Below are positions 18,889 to 28,745 of a DNA stretch of 64,000 nt, piece by piece. Positions within the stretch are counted from its first letter, which is position 1. Each line of letters opens with the position of its first letter. The DNA is taken from assembly GCA_963699805.1 (NCBI GenBank), contig CAVOVH010000011.1, forward strand, positions 1 through 64,000, in the 5' to 3' direction. The stretch is from JAGTVG01 sp963699805 (lineage in GTDB: Bacteria > Bacteroidota > Bacteroidia > Cytophagales > Cyclobacteriaceae). The position numbers were made by a program, and so were the translations under genes. Below the pieces are notes generated by a model that did no database searches, was not told the origin of the DNA, and saw only the letters and a program-made list of their open reading frames with translations.

Positions 18889-21285
18889 TTATACATTCGT
18901 GGTTTCTTCCAATAAAATTTCTTTATTATTCCTGGATTTCTTTTCAGCAAAAATCCCATACCCTTTTCCATAATAATTGTAGTAACCGGATCGTCCATTT
19001 TGTATATCATTTAAAACGATTACCAGATTATTCATGGTTCCCAAGATCTGAAACTGATTAATCATTCTAATCTGATCTCTCTTCGTAACTTCCGCACGGG
19101 TAACGAATAAGTTGACGTCTGCAGATTTTCCTACTAAGACAGGATCCGTTACCATAGAGGCAGGCGCATCATCAATTACAATAAAGTCAAAATGCTCTTT
19201 CACCTTACCAATTAATTTCTCAAAATTTCCATTCCCCAGCAATTCAGCTGGATTGGGGGGTATAGGACCTGAGGGGATCAAGTTTAGGTTTTTAACTTTT
19301 GTGTTGATTACAATATCTTCAATCTTGCTTCGACCGATTAAATAATTACTTAATCCAGAATTTCCATCGGTTATTTTAAATATTGATTCAATTTTTGGCT
19401 TTCGTAAATCTGCACTTATTAATAAAACCTTTTTGTTATTCTGCGCTATACTCAATGCCAAATTGATAGCCGTAAAAGTCTTACCTTCTCCGGATATCGT
19501 TGAATGTACCGCAATCACTTTATGTTCATTTTGTGACCCAAAATAATCAAGATTGGTTCTCAGGCCTCGAAATGATTCTGCCACTCCAGAATGCGGATCA
19601 CTAATAACGACAAGTTCCGATTTTTTTCTTTTATGTCCGATGGTACCGATTATGGGTACTGAGGTTTCCTGTTCGATGTCTTCTTTTGATTTAATAGTGT
19701 TATCAAAATAAAAAAGAATGGATATAATAAAAATCGGTAATCCAAAACCAACTAGCAAACCCAGTATATAATTTAATATTTTATTCGGGCCTAATGGGAT
19801 GGCCGTTTCCAAACTGGCTGCATCCAGTATTTGTGCATCAGGGACGTTGGATGCTTTGGTGATGGCTGCTTCTGCTCTCTTCTGTAAAAGGAATGTATAT
19901 AATTCGTTATTCAAATCAAACTGACGTTTTATGTTGATTAGATCTTGTTCCGTTTTGGGCAGCCTTGACAGTTGGCCACTGATTTGATTCTTTCTTTCTT
20001 TCAGATTATTCAGTTGAAATTTTGCATTACTGATCAGGTTCTTTAAATTTTCCTCAAGTGTTTGATTTGTATATTGAATTTCATTTTCCAGAGCACGAAG
20101 ACTTGGGTTTTTTTCCTGTACGCTAAATTTCAAGGTGCTCCTCCTACTATATAACTCACTCAACTTAACCACCATGGTATTCAAAACAGGATCTGTAACT
20201 CCGACAACGGAGGGTGCAACTACTTGTTCCATTTTATCTGCATCACCAAGATAGGATTGCAAATTTTGATAATATTCCAATTGCATTTGGGCCATGGATT
20301 CTTCGGATTCAAGTTCTTCCAATTTCTCAACAACCAACCCGGCTTCCTGATTTAAATCGACAATCCGGTTCCGGGATCTGAAGTTGGTAAAGGACCTTCC
20401 TGCAGATTGCAGCGAGTCAACGATTCCGGTAAGCTGTGCATCTATGAAATTTACAGTATTTTCTGAAGTTCGATTTTTAGCCCTGAGACCGAAATCTATA
20501 AACACCTGGCATAATTCGTTGAGGAAATCAGCTTCCCTTTCCGGTTGTTCACCTTTTAATTTCAATTGAATAATTTCTGCATCGGGGTCAATTAACGAAA
20601 TATCTAATCTATCCTGATATCTGAGCGCCAGTTTATTAAGTTCGTTGAAGACTAAACTGTATTTTTTCCCCTCTTCAACGGATACGCCAGGTTCTTTATT
20701 AAGAACAAAATTAAAAAATTCGTTTCGTAGGGTATCACCATATTCGTATTCTGTTTCAAATTGAATATGCCGTTCAATTCCCCCAATCATTAATTTATCG
20801 TCCGCTGAAATTGTGCAATATTTATTGTCATTCGGAGTGATATAAACATTGATATTTGGTAAATTTAGCAACGGATTGAAGTTTTCAATTTTAAAAGGCG
20901 AATATTTATACAAGTCTTTCTTTCCAATGATGTTGTCTTCATACCAGTTTACCCGCCAATCCAGATTTTCCAGCGTTTGTCTTGCAATGGAAAAAGAGCT
21001 GAGAATGCCAATATGATTTTGTACATTGGTTTTTGTACCTAATCCAGAAACTTGAAATAAATTTTCAATACCCATCTCCCGATTCTCATCCGGAGTATAT
21101 AATTTGACAGAAGCTTCATAAGTGGGAGTGATAATACGATTAATTAAATAGGCTGCAGTAAATCCAAGTAACCCAAAGATCACAATCCAATACCATGACC
21201 CTTTAATTCTGTAGAGATATTCCTTAAAATTTTTTACATCGTCTTCAGGAATGTTTTTATTCAGAGGTGGCGTTTTATTAACCAT
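18889..21285 (-). CDS. Wzc-like polysaccharide co-polymerase with tyrosine-kinase domain
   Basis: 798 residues in the inner membrane. A first membrane helix lies near residues 35-55 (WYWIVIFGLLGFTAAYLINR), followed by a Wzz region, a long coiled-coil periplasmic part (SLQSAGRSFTNFRSRNRIVD to RRSTLKFSVQEKNPSLRALE), a GNVR-type end (LPKTEQDLINIKRQFDLNNE) and a second helix (YILGLLVGFGLPIFIISILF). The cytoplasmic BY-kinase has Walker A SGEGKT (about 598-603), Walker A-prime LLISADLRKP and Walker B FIVIDDAPAS. A tyrosine-rich tail, SGYYNYYGKGYGIF, would be the autophosphorylation cluster. Known role: controls chain length and gates export with Wza. It follows the Wza gene by 65 bp, the usual pairing. 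Confidence 0.93.
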   Translation of the reverse strand: MVNKTPPLNKNIPEDDVKNFKEYLYRIKGSWYWIVIFGLLGFTAAYLINRIITPTYEASVKLYTPDENREMGIENLFQVSGLGTKTNVQNHIGILSSFSIARQTLENLDWRVNWYEDNIIGKKDLYKYSPFKIENFNPLLNLPNINVYITPNDNKYCTISADDKLMIGGIERHIQFETEYEYGDTLRNEFFNFVLNKEPGVSVEEGKKYSLVFNELNKLALRYQDRLDISLIDPDAEIIQLKLKGEQPEREADFLNELCQVFIDFGLRAKNRTSENTVNFIDAQLTGIVDSLQSAGRSFTNFRSRNRIVDLNQEAGLVVEKLEELESEESMAQMQLEYYQNLQSYLGDADKMEQVVAPSVVGVTDPVLNTMVVKLSELYSRRSTLKFSVQEKNPSLRALENEIQYTNQTLEENLKNLISNAKFQLNNLKERKNQISGQLSRLPKTEQDLINIKRQFDLNNELYTFLLQKRAEAAITKASNVPDAQILDAASLETAIPLGPNKILNYILGLLVGFGLPIFIISILFYFDNTIKSKEDIEQETSVPIIGTIGHKRKKSELVVISDPHSGVAESFRGLRTNLDYFGSQNEHKVIAVHSTISGEGKTFTAINLALSIAQNNKKVLLISADLRKPKIESIFKITDGNSGLSNYLIGRSKIEDIVINTKVKNLNLIPSGPIPPNPAELLGNGNFEKLIGKVKEHFDFIVIDDAPASMVTDPVLVGKSADVNLFVTRAEVTKRDQIRMINQFQILGTMNNLVIVLNDIQNGRSGYYNYYGKGYGIFAEKKSRNNKEILLEETTNV

Positions 21286-21350
21286 AGCTTTTTATATTAA
21301 TATACAAATTTAGTAAATCGAATATTTTAATGCAGTTTTTGATTGAATAA

Positions 21351-22187
21351 TTATTGGTTTGCTATAAAGCTTGCGATCAACAATACAGTGGTAACTGTTG
21401 TTAAAATGAGTGTAACCACCGGGGCCTTCAGTCCAACATTTTTATATTTGGCAGGTTCTACATAAATCACATCATCCGGCTGTATATAGAAGGCTTCTGA
21501 TGATAAAAATTCATAATTCTGAAGGTTCATCCGGTATGCGATCAGTCCTGCCGGTGTTTGGCGGAGCACTCTTACCTTGGTTATATTAGAGAAGTCCGTA
21601 TTACCTGAGGCTAAACTGATTGCATCCAGTATTGTAAAGCTGACATTATAGTTGTAATAAATTCCTGGTCTAGTGACTTCTCCCAGAACTGTCACTTTAA
21701 AACTGAGAAGTTTTACCTTTACGGCAGGTTCTTTCAGGAATTCAGTCGCACGCAGTTTTATTTTATCTTCTGCCTCAGGTAATGTCAATCCATCTACGAG
21801 AATTTTACCAATAATGGGTAAGTCGATATGTCCCTCCTTATTTACCATATATCCATTCAGGTATTGACTTTCCGGACTCCCATAATTCGTTGAGGTTCCT
21901 CCTGTAGTTCCACCCAATGTAGATATATTGGCGGGAACTGCAGGATTATAAATGGCATTCAATTCCGGATTGGAAGTCAATATACTTACATACAAATTAT
22001 CATTGGTCTTAATTATGTAATCCTGGGGTTTATCGATTTCATGATAAATTTTGGCCTCCGCTTCGGATTCAGTCCCGAAATAATTCAATTTTTTATAACT
22101 GATACAGGAAAATTGTCCTATTAATATAACAAAGGAAAACAGTTGAATAAGATTAGCTCTGTTTGTGAAATAATATATTAATGTCAT
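21351..22187 (-). CDS. Wza-like polysaccharide export outer-membrane lipoprotein
   Basis: 278 residues. The N-terminus has a hydrophobic stretch and a possible lipobox ending at Cys28 (ILIGQFSC; the -3 to -1 residues QFS are not classical). The poly-export domain follows (DYIIKTNDNLYVSILTSNPE, then GYMVNKEGHIDLPIIGKILV), then an SLBB domain (VTVLGEVTRPGIYYNYNVSF, with FYIQPDDVIYVEP). A C-terminal hydrophobic segment (VVTLILTTVTTVLLIASFIA) corresponds to the helix of Wza that crosses the outer membrane. Known role: the outer-membrane channel for EPS. It is immediately upstream of the Wzc-like gene and probably in the same transcript. Confidence 0.92.
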   Translation of the reverse strand: MTLIYYFTNRANLIQLFSFVILIGQFSCISYKKLNYFGTESEAEAKIYHEIDKPQDYIIKTNDNLYVSILTSNPELNAIYNPAVPANISTLGGTTGGTSTNYGSPESQYLNGYMVNKEGHIDLPIIGKILVDGLTLPEAEDKIKLRATEFLKEPAVKVKLLSFKVTVLGEVTRPGIYYNYNVSFTILDAISLASGNTDFSNITKVRVLRQTPAGLIAYRMNLQNYEFLSSEAFYIQPDDVIYVEPAKYKNVGLKAPVVTLILTTVTTVLLIASFIANQ

Positions 22188-22439
22188 TATTGTGATTTTT
22201 TTATAAAGATGTTAAACTTTAATTAATATTTTATCATTAATAAAAAAAACTAATAGGCAGAATTATATTTTAGTCCAACAATTTAAAATGTACTTTATAA
22301 ATGAAAGAAAAGGATTACTCCAGGCATTTCAATCGTTGATGAAAAATCAATAATTCTGAATATTATATATAACAAGTATTTTAGAATAAAATTTTCAGTT
22401 AATCTAATTGATAACCGACATTGTTTTTCATTGATTCGG

Positions 22440-23669
22440 CTAAGCTAAAATTTGTAACTTAGGAACTGCTACTATAAATTTTCCTTCCCAATCTTTGATA
22501 TAGGAAAGCTGATTTGTAATTTCCTCCTTTAAATTCCATGGAAGAATAATTACATAATCCGGTTTAGTTTCCTTAAGAAATTGTTCATTCACCACAGGAA
22601 TATGACTGGCGGGTAAAAATTTATTTTGTTTATGTGGATTAGCATCTACTACAAATTCAATCAGGTCGTTTTTGATTCCACAATAATTCAACATGGTATT
22701 CCCTTTGGCAGCGGCACCGTATGCGGCCACTTTCTTGCCTGCTCTTTTCTGGGAAATCAGAAATTCAGTTAAATCCAATTTTACTTTAAGTGCCTGTTGT
22801 TGAAAATGGTCATAGTAAGCAAGGGTGGTTAATCCTCTTTTGGCTTCCTTCTCCAACAATGTGGGTACATTTTTAGATATGGGCTTGGTTGGATCGTTGA
22901 TGTGCTTAGCATAAATACGCAGAGATCCACCATGGGTTGGTAATTCTTCCACATCAAACATTTCCAGCCCCTGGGACGCAAAAATTTCTTTTACTGTATG
23001 GAAAGACAAATACGAAAAATGTTCATGATAGACCGTATCGAACTGATTATTATCAACCAGTTGCATCAGATGAGGAAACTCCATGGTCACCACTCCAGTT
23101 TCTTTCAATATGATTGCCATGCCACCCACAAAATCAACAATATCCGGTACATGGGCAAGCACATTATTCCCCACTAAAAGATCTGCCTTGATGTTCTTTG
23201 ATATTAATTCATGTGCAAGCTTGGATCCAAAAAAATCAACCACTGTATCAATTCCTTTTTCTTTGGCTGCGGCTGCAGTATTTGCTGTTGGATCAATCCC
23301 AAGTACCGGAATATTTTTTTGTTTAAAATATTGTAATAAGTAACCATCATTGGATGCCACTTCAATCACCAGTGAATTTTCATTATAACCGAAACGGTTA
23401 ACCATCCTATCTGTATAATCTTTGGCATGTTGCAACCAGCTGGTACTGTAAGATGAAAAATAAACATAATTACTATCGAAAATAGCATTCGATTTTTTGT
23501 ATTCATCTATTTGTACCAGAAAACATTCATGACAGGTATATACCTTCAACGGATAAAATATTTCCGGTTCATTTAACTGGTTCTCAGTTAAAAATGAATT
23601 AGATGGAGGTGAATTCACAAGGTCAATAAAAAGGTTGGTAAGTTCTGTTTTACAAAATCTGCATTTCAT
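22440..23669 (-). CDS. Sugar C-methyltransferase (SAM-dependent, zinc-binding)
   Basis: 409 residues with the three-part layout of NDP-sugar C-methyltransferases of the TylC3 type. The N-terminal zinc module has MKCRFCKTEL and CHECFLVQ cysteine pairs. The SAM domain reads LVIEVASNDGYLLQYFKQKN then VLGIDPTANTAAAA. The conserved YHEHFSYLSF motif follows, and the C-terminal Methyltransf_14 domain contains KVAAYGAAAKGNTMLNYCGI. Known: relatives add a methyl group at C3 of 4-keto-6-deoxy sugars. Two bases separate it from the epimerase gene, so they act in one pathway. Together with RfbF this suggests a branched deoxysugar, but the needed 4,6-dehydratase is not in the window. Confidence 0.88.
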   Translation of the reverse strand: MKCRFCKTELTNLFIDLVNSPPSNSFLTENQLNEPEIFYPLKVYTCHECFLVQIDEYKKSNAIFDSNYVYFSSYSTSWLQHAKDYTDRMVNRFGYNENSLVIEVASNDGYLLQYFKQKNIPVLGIDPTANTAAAAKEKGIDTVVDFFGSKLAHELISKNIKADLLVGNNVLAHVPDIVDFVGGMAIILKETGVVTMEFPHLMQLVDNNQFDTVYHEHFSYLSFHTVKEIFASQGLEMFDVEELPTHGGSLRIYAKHINDPTKPISKNVPTLLEKEAKRGLTTLAYYDHFQQQALKVKLDLTEFLISQKRAGKKVAAYGAAAKGNTMLNYCGIKNDLIEFVVDANPHKQNKFLPASHIPVVNEQFLKETKPDYVIILPWNLKEEITNQLSYIKDWEGKFIVAVPKLQILA

Positions 23670-23671
23670 GT

Positions 23672-24244
23672 TTAAAGTCCTTTAAAATGATCATCTATGA
23701 ACGGGTGAGAAATATCCCGTGATGAAATAGATCCCACCGGTAATGGCCATTGAATGTTAATTTTGGGTTCATTATATTTTATTCCACCTTCAACACCCGG
23801 TAGATAAAATTGAGAATGGTGATACAGAAGTTCACTATCATCTGCCAATGTCTGAAATCCGTGCGCAAATCCTTCCGGAATATAAAGCATCTTTCTGTTT
23901 ATTGATGAAAGTTCAACTTCAAAAAAATTCAAGAAAGTGGATGATCCTTTTCTTAAATCAATGATCACGTCATAAACCGAACCCGAAATACAACGCACCA
24001 ATTTTATTTCGCTGTAGGGTGGCAATTGATAATGCATTCCCCGGATGGTTCCTTTTTTCTTTGTAAAAGAATGATTCAATTGAACCCATTCTTTTGTGTG
24101 CCCAATAGAATCAAATTCTTTTTTACAATAGGTTCTGGCGAACCAGCCTCTTTCATCCTGAAAGGGATCAAGATCGACCACATAACTACCTTTCAGTGGT
24201 GTTTCCGTAAATTTCATTAAAAATGTTGATTTTAAATTTGGCAT
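23672..24244 (-). CDS. dTDP/CDP-4-keto-6-deoxysugar 3,5-epimerase family (RmlC-like)
   Basis: 190 residues of the RmlC cupin family. The N-terminus reads GSYVVDLDPFQDERGWFART. The catalytic His is in IRGMHYQLPP, followed by EIKLVRCISGSVYDVIIDLR, IPEGFAHGFQTL, and the active-site Tyr region HSQFYLPGVEGGIKYNEP. Known role: epimerisation at C3 and/or C5 of a nucleotide-linked 4-keto sugar in the cytoplasm. The start could be ATG 24244 or the internal ATG at 24217 (MKFTETPLKG), which fits the usual family N-terminus better. It is tightly packed with the C-methyltransferase. Whether it acts on a CDP or dTDP sugar cannot be told. Confidence 0.88.
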   Translation of the reverse strand: MPNLKSTFLMKFTETPLKGSYVVDLDPFQDERGWFARTYCKKEFDSIGHTKEWVQLNHSFTKKKGTIRGMHYQLPPYSEIKLVRCISGSVYDVIIDLRKGSSTFLNFFEVELSSINRKMLYIPEGFAHGFQTLADDSELLYHHSQFYLPGVEGGIKYNEPKINIQWPLPVGSISSRDISHPFIDDHFKGL

Positions 24245-24314
24245 GCACCATAGTTAAACAAATTTAATTCATACTATTTACACCGTCCGATTGTTACTAA
24301 GTACGCTTGTTCCT

Positions 24315-25409
24315 TTACTTGACTATTTGAGTAGCCCGTTCAATTCCGTTTTTATTTTGTTCTAAATTGTTTTTTGATAAAAATAAATTATTGTCAACGA
24401 TGGCGTCGTCAATCAGTTGTTGGATCATTTTCAAACGTATTAATTTTGATTGACGGAAATTAGTATCACTAAATTGCATAGACTGTAAACCGGCTTTCAA
24501 ATCTTCTACAGCAGTTTCCAAACTAATTTCCGGTTGAAAACCAGGCGCCAATTTTTCGAAAAGATCAAAACTTACTTTATAGGATCTTTTATCAGGAGCC
24601 GCATTCGTATTGATACTGACCTCAATATCATTAAATAATTTTTGAACTGCTGCTGCCAATTCTTTTATCTGATAATTCCAGCGGTTACTGCCGGCGTTGA
24701 TGATTAAAAAATTTTCTCCATCGGCACGCTGAATGGCCCAATCCATGGCCCGGGCCATGTCTTTCACGTGAATGAGCGGACGCCAGGGAGTGCCATCGCT
24801 TAATATGGTAATTTTTTTATCGGCAATGGCGCTGGCAACAAAATCATTCAGCACCAGATCGAGCCTTAACCTGTCGCTGTAACCACAGGCGGTTGCAAAA
24901 CGCAGACACGTGATCTGGAAATTATCATCAGCTAATGGCTTTAATTCCCTTTCGGTAAATACTTTTGATTTTGCATAGGCAGTCAGCGGATTCACATCTG
25001 AGTTTTCAGTACGGGGTGCCGTATCGGCAAATCCATACACACTGCAACTGCTTGCATAAACAAAATGTTTTACCCCGTGATGTTTAGCATGTTTTGCTAT
25101 ACTGACAGCGGATTTAAAATTAATATCCAGCGTAGGTAATTCAAATACATTACCCATCGGATCGTTGGAGATCGCTGCCAGATAAATAATGGAATCAAAT
25201 CCATTTAAATGAGAGCTGTCGAATTTCCTGACATCCCCGTAATATTGCTTATCTAATAATGTATCACCCACTACGCCGTTGGCGGTATAGTTTTGTATAA
25301 AATACCCAATATCATATCCTGCAATAAATGATTCCGGATATGTTTTCCTGAAGTGTTTTACGACCATCGGACCCACATATCCAAGATTACCGATTATTAA
25401 TATTTTCAT
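24315..25409 (-). CDS. NAD-dependent epimerase/dehydratase (extended SDR)
   Basis: 364 residues. The Rossmann loop is ILIIGNLGYVGPMVVKHF (G-x-x-G-x-x-G). The SDR active site has YASSCSVYGFAD, then Tyr and Lys in LTAYAKSKVFTERE. The substrate region includes RPLIHVKDMARAMDWAI. SSCSVYG is not the STDEVYG of RmlB-type dehydratases, so a sugar 4-reductase or epimerase is more likely than a 4,6-dehydratase. It lies between rfbF and the 3,5-epimerase gene, so it probably finishes the CDP- or dTDP-deoxysugar made there. The product is not predictable. Confidence 0.85.
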   Translation of the reverse strand: MKILIIGNLGYVGPMVVKHFRKTYPESFIAGYDIGYFIQNYTANGVVGDTLLDKQYYGDVRKFDSSHLNGFDSIIYLAAISNDPMGNVFELPTLDINFKSAVSIAKHAKHHGVKHFVYASSCSVYGFADTAPRTENSDVNPLTAYAKSKVFTERELKPLADDNFQITCLRFATACGYSDRLRLDLVLNDFVASAIADKKITILSDGTPWRPLIHVKDMARAMDWAIQRADGENFLIINAGSNRWNYQIKELAAAVQKLFNDIEVSINTNAAPDKRSYKVSFDLFEKLAPGFQPEISLETAVEDLKAGLQSMQFSDTNFRQSKLIRLKMIQQLIDDAIVDNNLFLSKNNLEQNKNGIERATQIVK

Positions 25410-25545
25410 ATCTGATACTCTTATATTTTATAATGATTCTTTAAAAAGGCCTTATATTTATAATTCAATGGTGAAAATAGTAATTCCTCAATTTTTAGAT
25501 TTCCGTTACTTAACAAAATCGTCCCCTATTTGCAAATCAATTTTA

Positions 25546-26319
25546 TTACCACTTAATCCATTCCGCCTTCCCGCTCGAAACCATTTCCTCTAGTTGCATT
25601 TTATCCCAGAGGGTATCCATTGGTTTCCAGAATCCGGTATGTTTATAGGTAAACAATTCCCCGGCTTTTGCCAGATTTTCTAACGGATCCCTTTCAAATA
25701 TTGTTTGATCGCCATCCTCAATAAAATCGAATACTTTGGGTTCACAAACAAAATATCCTGCATTAACCCATTGCCCATCCCCCTTAGGTTTTTCCTGGAA
25801 AGAAAGTACCCGTTCGTTTTCATCGATGGCTAGTGCTCCAAAACGTCCTTTAAGCTGCGAGGAGGTCATGGTGATTGCTTTCCCATGGGATTTATGAAAA
25901 TCAATCAATTTATTAATATTGATATCGGATACCCCGTCTCCATAGGTTAACATGAACGGTTCATTGCCTACCAGATTTTTAACTCGTTTAATACGTCCTC
26001 CGGTCATCGTATCCAAACCGGTATCGATGAGGGTAACTTTCCACGGTTCTGCGTTGTTATTCAAATGGTATTCCTGATTAGTTCTCAGATCAATGATCAG
26101 ATCCGACATATGGCGCCGGTAATTTGCGAAATATTCCTTTATCAGATATCCCTTATAACCACATAAAATAACAAAGTCGTTAAATCCATGACTAGAATAG
26201 ATTTTCATGATATGCCAGAGTATCGGCTTGTCGCCAATTTCGACCATGGGTTTTGGTTTAATCGTGGTTTCCTCTGACAGTCGTGAACCTCGGCCACCCG
26301 CAAGAATAAGAACCTTCAT
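25546..26319 (-). CDS. rfbF: Glucose-1-phosphate cytidylyltransferase
   Basis: 257 residues, the usual RfbF length. The nucleotidyltransferase signature LILAGGRGSRLSEETTIKPK continues PMVEIGDKPILWHIMKIYS. Also present are VILCGYKGYLIKEYFANYRR, the metal-binding Asp in MLTYGDGVSD, and WVNAGYFVCEPKVFDFIEDG, all typical of RfbF rather than RmlA. Known: makes CDP-glucose from CTP and glucose-1-phosphate, the entry to CDP-deoxysugars. The SDR, epimerase and C-methyltransferase genes lie just downstream. The next step, RfbG CDP-glucose 4,6-dehydratase, is absent from the window. Confidence 0.93.
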   Translation of the reverse strand: MKVLILAGGRGSRLSEETTIKPKPMVEIGDKPILWHIMKIYSSHGFNDFVILCGYKGYLIKEYFANYRRHMSDLIIDLRTNQEYHLNNNAEPWKVTLIDTGLDTMTGGRIKRVKNLVGNEPFMLTYGDGVSDININKLIDFHKSHGKAITMTSSQLKGRFGALAIDENERVLSFQEKPKGDGQWVNAGYFVCEPKVFDFIEDGDQTIFERDPLENLAKAGELFTYKHTGFWKPMDTLWDKMQLEEMVSSGKAEWIKW

Positions 26320-26337
26320 AGCTAATTCTTTATAATT

Positions 26338-27417
26338 TTATGTTATTTCTATATTTACTTCAATGATTTTAGATTCAGGTTGTTTATCCTCAATTATTGA
26401 AATAATCTTTTCAATAAAACTTCCCCGACTCATTATTTTTGACGTATTTTTTGCGTTTTCGATAATCTTTTGTGTATAACCTTCATCATTTATCAGTTTT
26501 TCATAGCCCTTACGTATTTCATCGGCCTGGCCGAGTTTAAATAAAATACCATTTTTTCCATTCACAACATAATCTTTCACACCGTAACAATCCGTGGCAA
26601 TGACAGGTTTTGAATTTTCCATGGCGAAATTAACCAGTAACTGACCACATGGGGATTTTTCATTTTCCACTGAGATCAGAATGCAGAATGCCTGGCCGGC
26701 CAATGCATAATACTGTTCATGGTTTACCTGCGAAAAACGCAGTATTCTGATGTTCGAGGTTATATTGGATTCAGTAATAGGATATTCATCAGGACAAACG
26801 ATGGTTACCGGTACATCTGTATTCCTGAATGCCCGGATCACCACATTAAAATCCCTTTCACTCTTTCCAGCAGTATAAATTCCGTTTCGAAAATACGGAT
26901 CATCCAGTTCCTTGTCAACGGGAATGTTGAGGTCGATCACGTCCATGATGGGATTGACCGTGGAATAATTTTTATCCTGGAATTTTTTAAAGTCGTTTTT
27001 GACTTCGTTTGCCATTTCACCCGAAGCCCATATCACTCCCTTTGAATGTGTTAAGGCATTTTTTACCATATGTTTTTTAAAATGCCTGAAAATCGTTGGT
27101 GTGTTATAGATAAAAGTATAAAATACGATATTTGGAATTTTTAACCGCCTGATACTCATTATTTCGAAGAGTATATACCCGATCATTTGTTGCCATATAA
27201 AAAAAGCATGATATTTTTTCCTGTTTTTTAAGATATGTAGTGCTCCTCTGGTATAGCTGTACCACCTGTATAATTTTCGGTTGTCCTCTTTCCTTTTACA
27301 ACTCCATACTTCCCATTCATAGATTTCTGAACAGTCCTGATCCAAATAATCCTGCAAAACCTTTACATTATCGGACGCATCAGGCCAATCCGAAACAAAT
27401 AAAATTTTCTTTTTCAT
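26338..27417 (-). CDS. Glycosyltransferase, GT4-like
   Basis: 359 residues with a GT-B layout. It starts MKKKILFVSDWPDASDNVKV. The donor half has NGIYTAGKSERDFNVVIRAF, then AGQAFCILISVENEKSPCGQ, NFAMENSKPVIATDCYGVKD and VNGKNGILFKLG. The position of E-x7-E is replaced by SVENEKSPCGQLLVNFAM, so it is a diverged member. It lies 18 bp upstream of rfbF and probably shares a transcript with it. Likely role: adding one sugar to the lipid-linked repeat unit, possibly the sugar made by the adjacent pathway (inference from position only). Confidence 0.78.
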   Translation of the reverse strand: MKKKILFVSDWPDASDNVKVLQDYLDQDCSEIYEWEVWSCKRKEDNRKLYRWYSYTRGALHILKNRKKYHAFFIWQQMIGYILFEIMSIRRLKIPNIVFYTFIYNTPTIFRHFKKHMVKNALTHSKGVIWASGEMANEVKNDFKKFQDKNYSTVNPIMDVIDLNIPVDKELDDPYFRNGIYTAGKSERDFNVVIRAFRNTDVPVTIVCPDEYPITESNITSNIRILRFSQVNHEQYYALAGQAFCILISVENEKSPCGQLLVNFAMENSKPVIATDCYGVKDYVVNGKNGILFKLGQADEIRKGYEKLINDEGYTQKIIENAKNTSKIMSRGSFIEKIISIIEDKQPESKIIEVNIEIT

Positions 27418-27515
27418 TACACTTGGTTAAAACAAATTTATAATAAACGCCAGGGAATTAATAGTAATCTTATTTAGGTTGGTATCAGATTGCTGGATTT
27501 ATTTTTTTGGATGTA

Positions 27516-28745
27516 TTAAGTGTTTTGAATATTCATGATTTGGATCTTATCTTTTTTGGTTGATTTTTTTTTATCATCCTGATAATTTTCATCAGATACG
27601 GAACGAGTAAATAATTCAATTTCTTTTCCAGACGGTTGCCTGCCGAATATTTTTTTCTCTCTTTTTCTTCTAAGTAATATGACCGCCATATAGGATAATC
27701 CACTGGCCAACGTAATTTGTATAAGAATGAGCATAACACTGTTGTTAATTGGTTGTAATAACAGTGACAGCAATATAAAAATGAGATTCACTGAAATGAT
27801 TGCAAGCGTTGCATTCAAATGTGAAAATCCGAGGTCTAATAAAATGTGGTGTATATGTTGCCGATCTGCCGAAAAAGGTGATCTTCCCTGAATGGTCCTT
27901 AGGATAAATACCCTCAGTGAATCGAATAACGGAATGATTAAGATTCCGAAAGCAATGGCAGGGGAGGTGCCAACTGCAATATAATCAAGGAAACCAGGCT
28001 GATTTTCCAAGAATTTTATTGAAAAGACTGCGATCGTCATGCCAACAATCAATGACCCGGCATCCCCCAAAAAGATCTTATTTTTATTACCAAAGACGTT
28101 GAAATAGAAAAAAGCACTCAAGGATCCGACCATCGCAAAGCACATGATCGCATAAGGAGTTATTTCAGACAACAAAAACCAAAGTCCCATGGTAAGAGAA
28201 ACCAGGATACTGATGCCTGAGGCAAGCCCATCGATCCCATCAATCAGATTGATTCCATTGATAATTACTATAAATACGAAAACAGTAAATAATACACTTG
28301 CAAAATAAGGAATTTCATAAATACCCATGACGCCGTGAAAACTATTTATTCGCATATTTCCCAGAACAACAATTATCCCTGAAGCAATAAGTTGCCCGAT
28401 CAATTTCTTTTTCGGATTAATAACAAGCATATCATCCTTTAGGCCAACAAAAAGAAGGATAATTAATCCTGCGAGTATATAGACAAGATCTTTGGTAAAA
28501 CTAATCCCAGCAAAAACTACCGTGGACAGCACAATGGAAGTAAAAACAGCAATCCCTCCCAGATAAGGGGTAGCCTGCAGATGGGAGGTTCGTCCGTTAG
28601 GTAAATCGTATAAACCTTTTGCTTTTGCTATTTTCACAACAGGGGGTATGGACATATAACAAATGCCAAAAGCAAGGATAAAAGCACTTAATGCCAGTAA
28701 CCAGATTGGGAAATATATTGTGGTCAGATCAATTTCAAATTTCAT
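27516..28745 (-). CDS. Undecaprenyl-phosphate glycosyl-1-phosphate transferase (WecA/MraY family)
   Basis: 409 residues and about eleven membrane helices. Family motifs appear in order: RTSHLQATPYLGGIAVF, GLKDDMLVINPKKKLIGQ (the DD magnesium site), NGINLIDGIDGLASGISI, FLGDAGSLIVGM and DRQHIHHILLDLGF (the HIHH motif of WecA-like enzymes). Known: transfers a sugar-1-phosphate, often GlcNAc-1-P, from UDP-sugar to undecaprenyl phosphate, starting repeat-unit synthesis. It is the only initiating transferase in the cluster. The C-terminal tail beyond the last helix is long, polar and lysine-rich. Confidence 0.93.
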   Translation of the reverse strand: MKFEIDLTTIYFPIWLLALSAFILAFGICYMSIPPVVKIAKAKGLYDLPNGRTSHLQATPYLGGIAVFTSIVLSTVVFAGISFTKDLVYILAGLIILLFVGLKDDMLVINPKKKLIGQLIASGIIVVLGNMRINSFHGVMGIYEIPYFASVLFTVFVFIVIINGINLIDGIDGLASGISILVSLTMGLWFLLSEITPYAIMCFAMVGSLSAFFYFNVFGNKNKIFLGDAGSLIVGMTIAVFSIKFLENQPGFLDYIAVGTSPAIAFGILIIPLFDSLRVFILRTIQGRSPFSADRQHIHHILLDLGFSHLNATLAIISVNLIFILLSLLLQPINNSVMLILIQITLASGLSYMAVILLRRKREKKIFGRQPSGKEIELFTRSVSDENYQDDKKKSTKKDKIQIMNIQNT

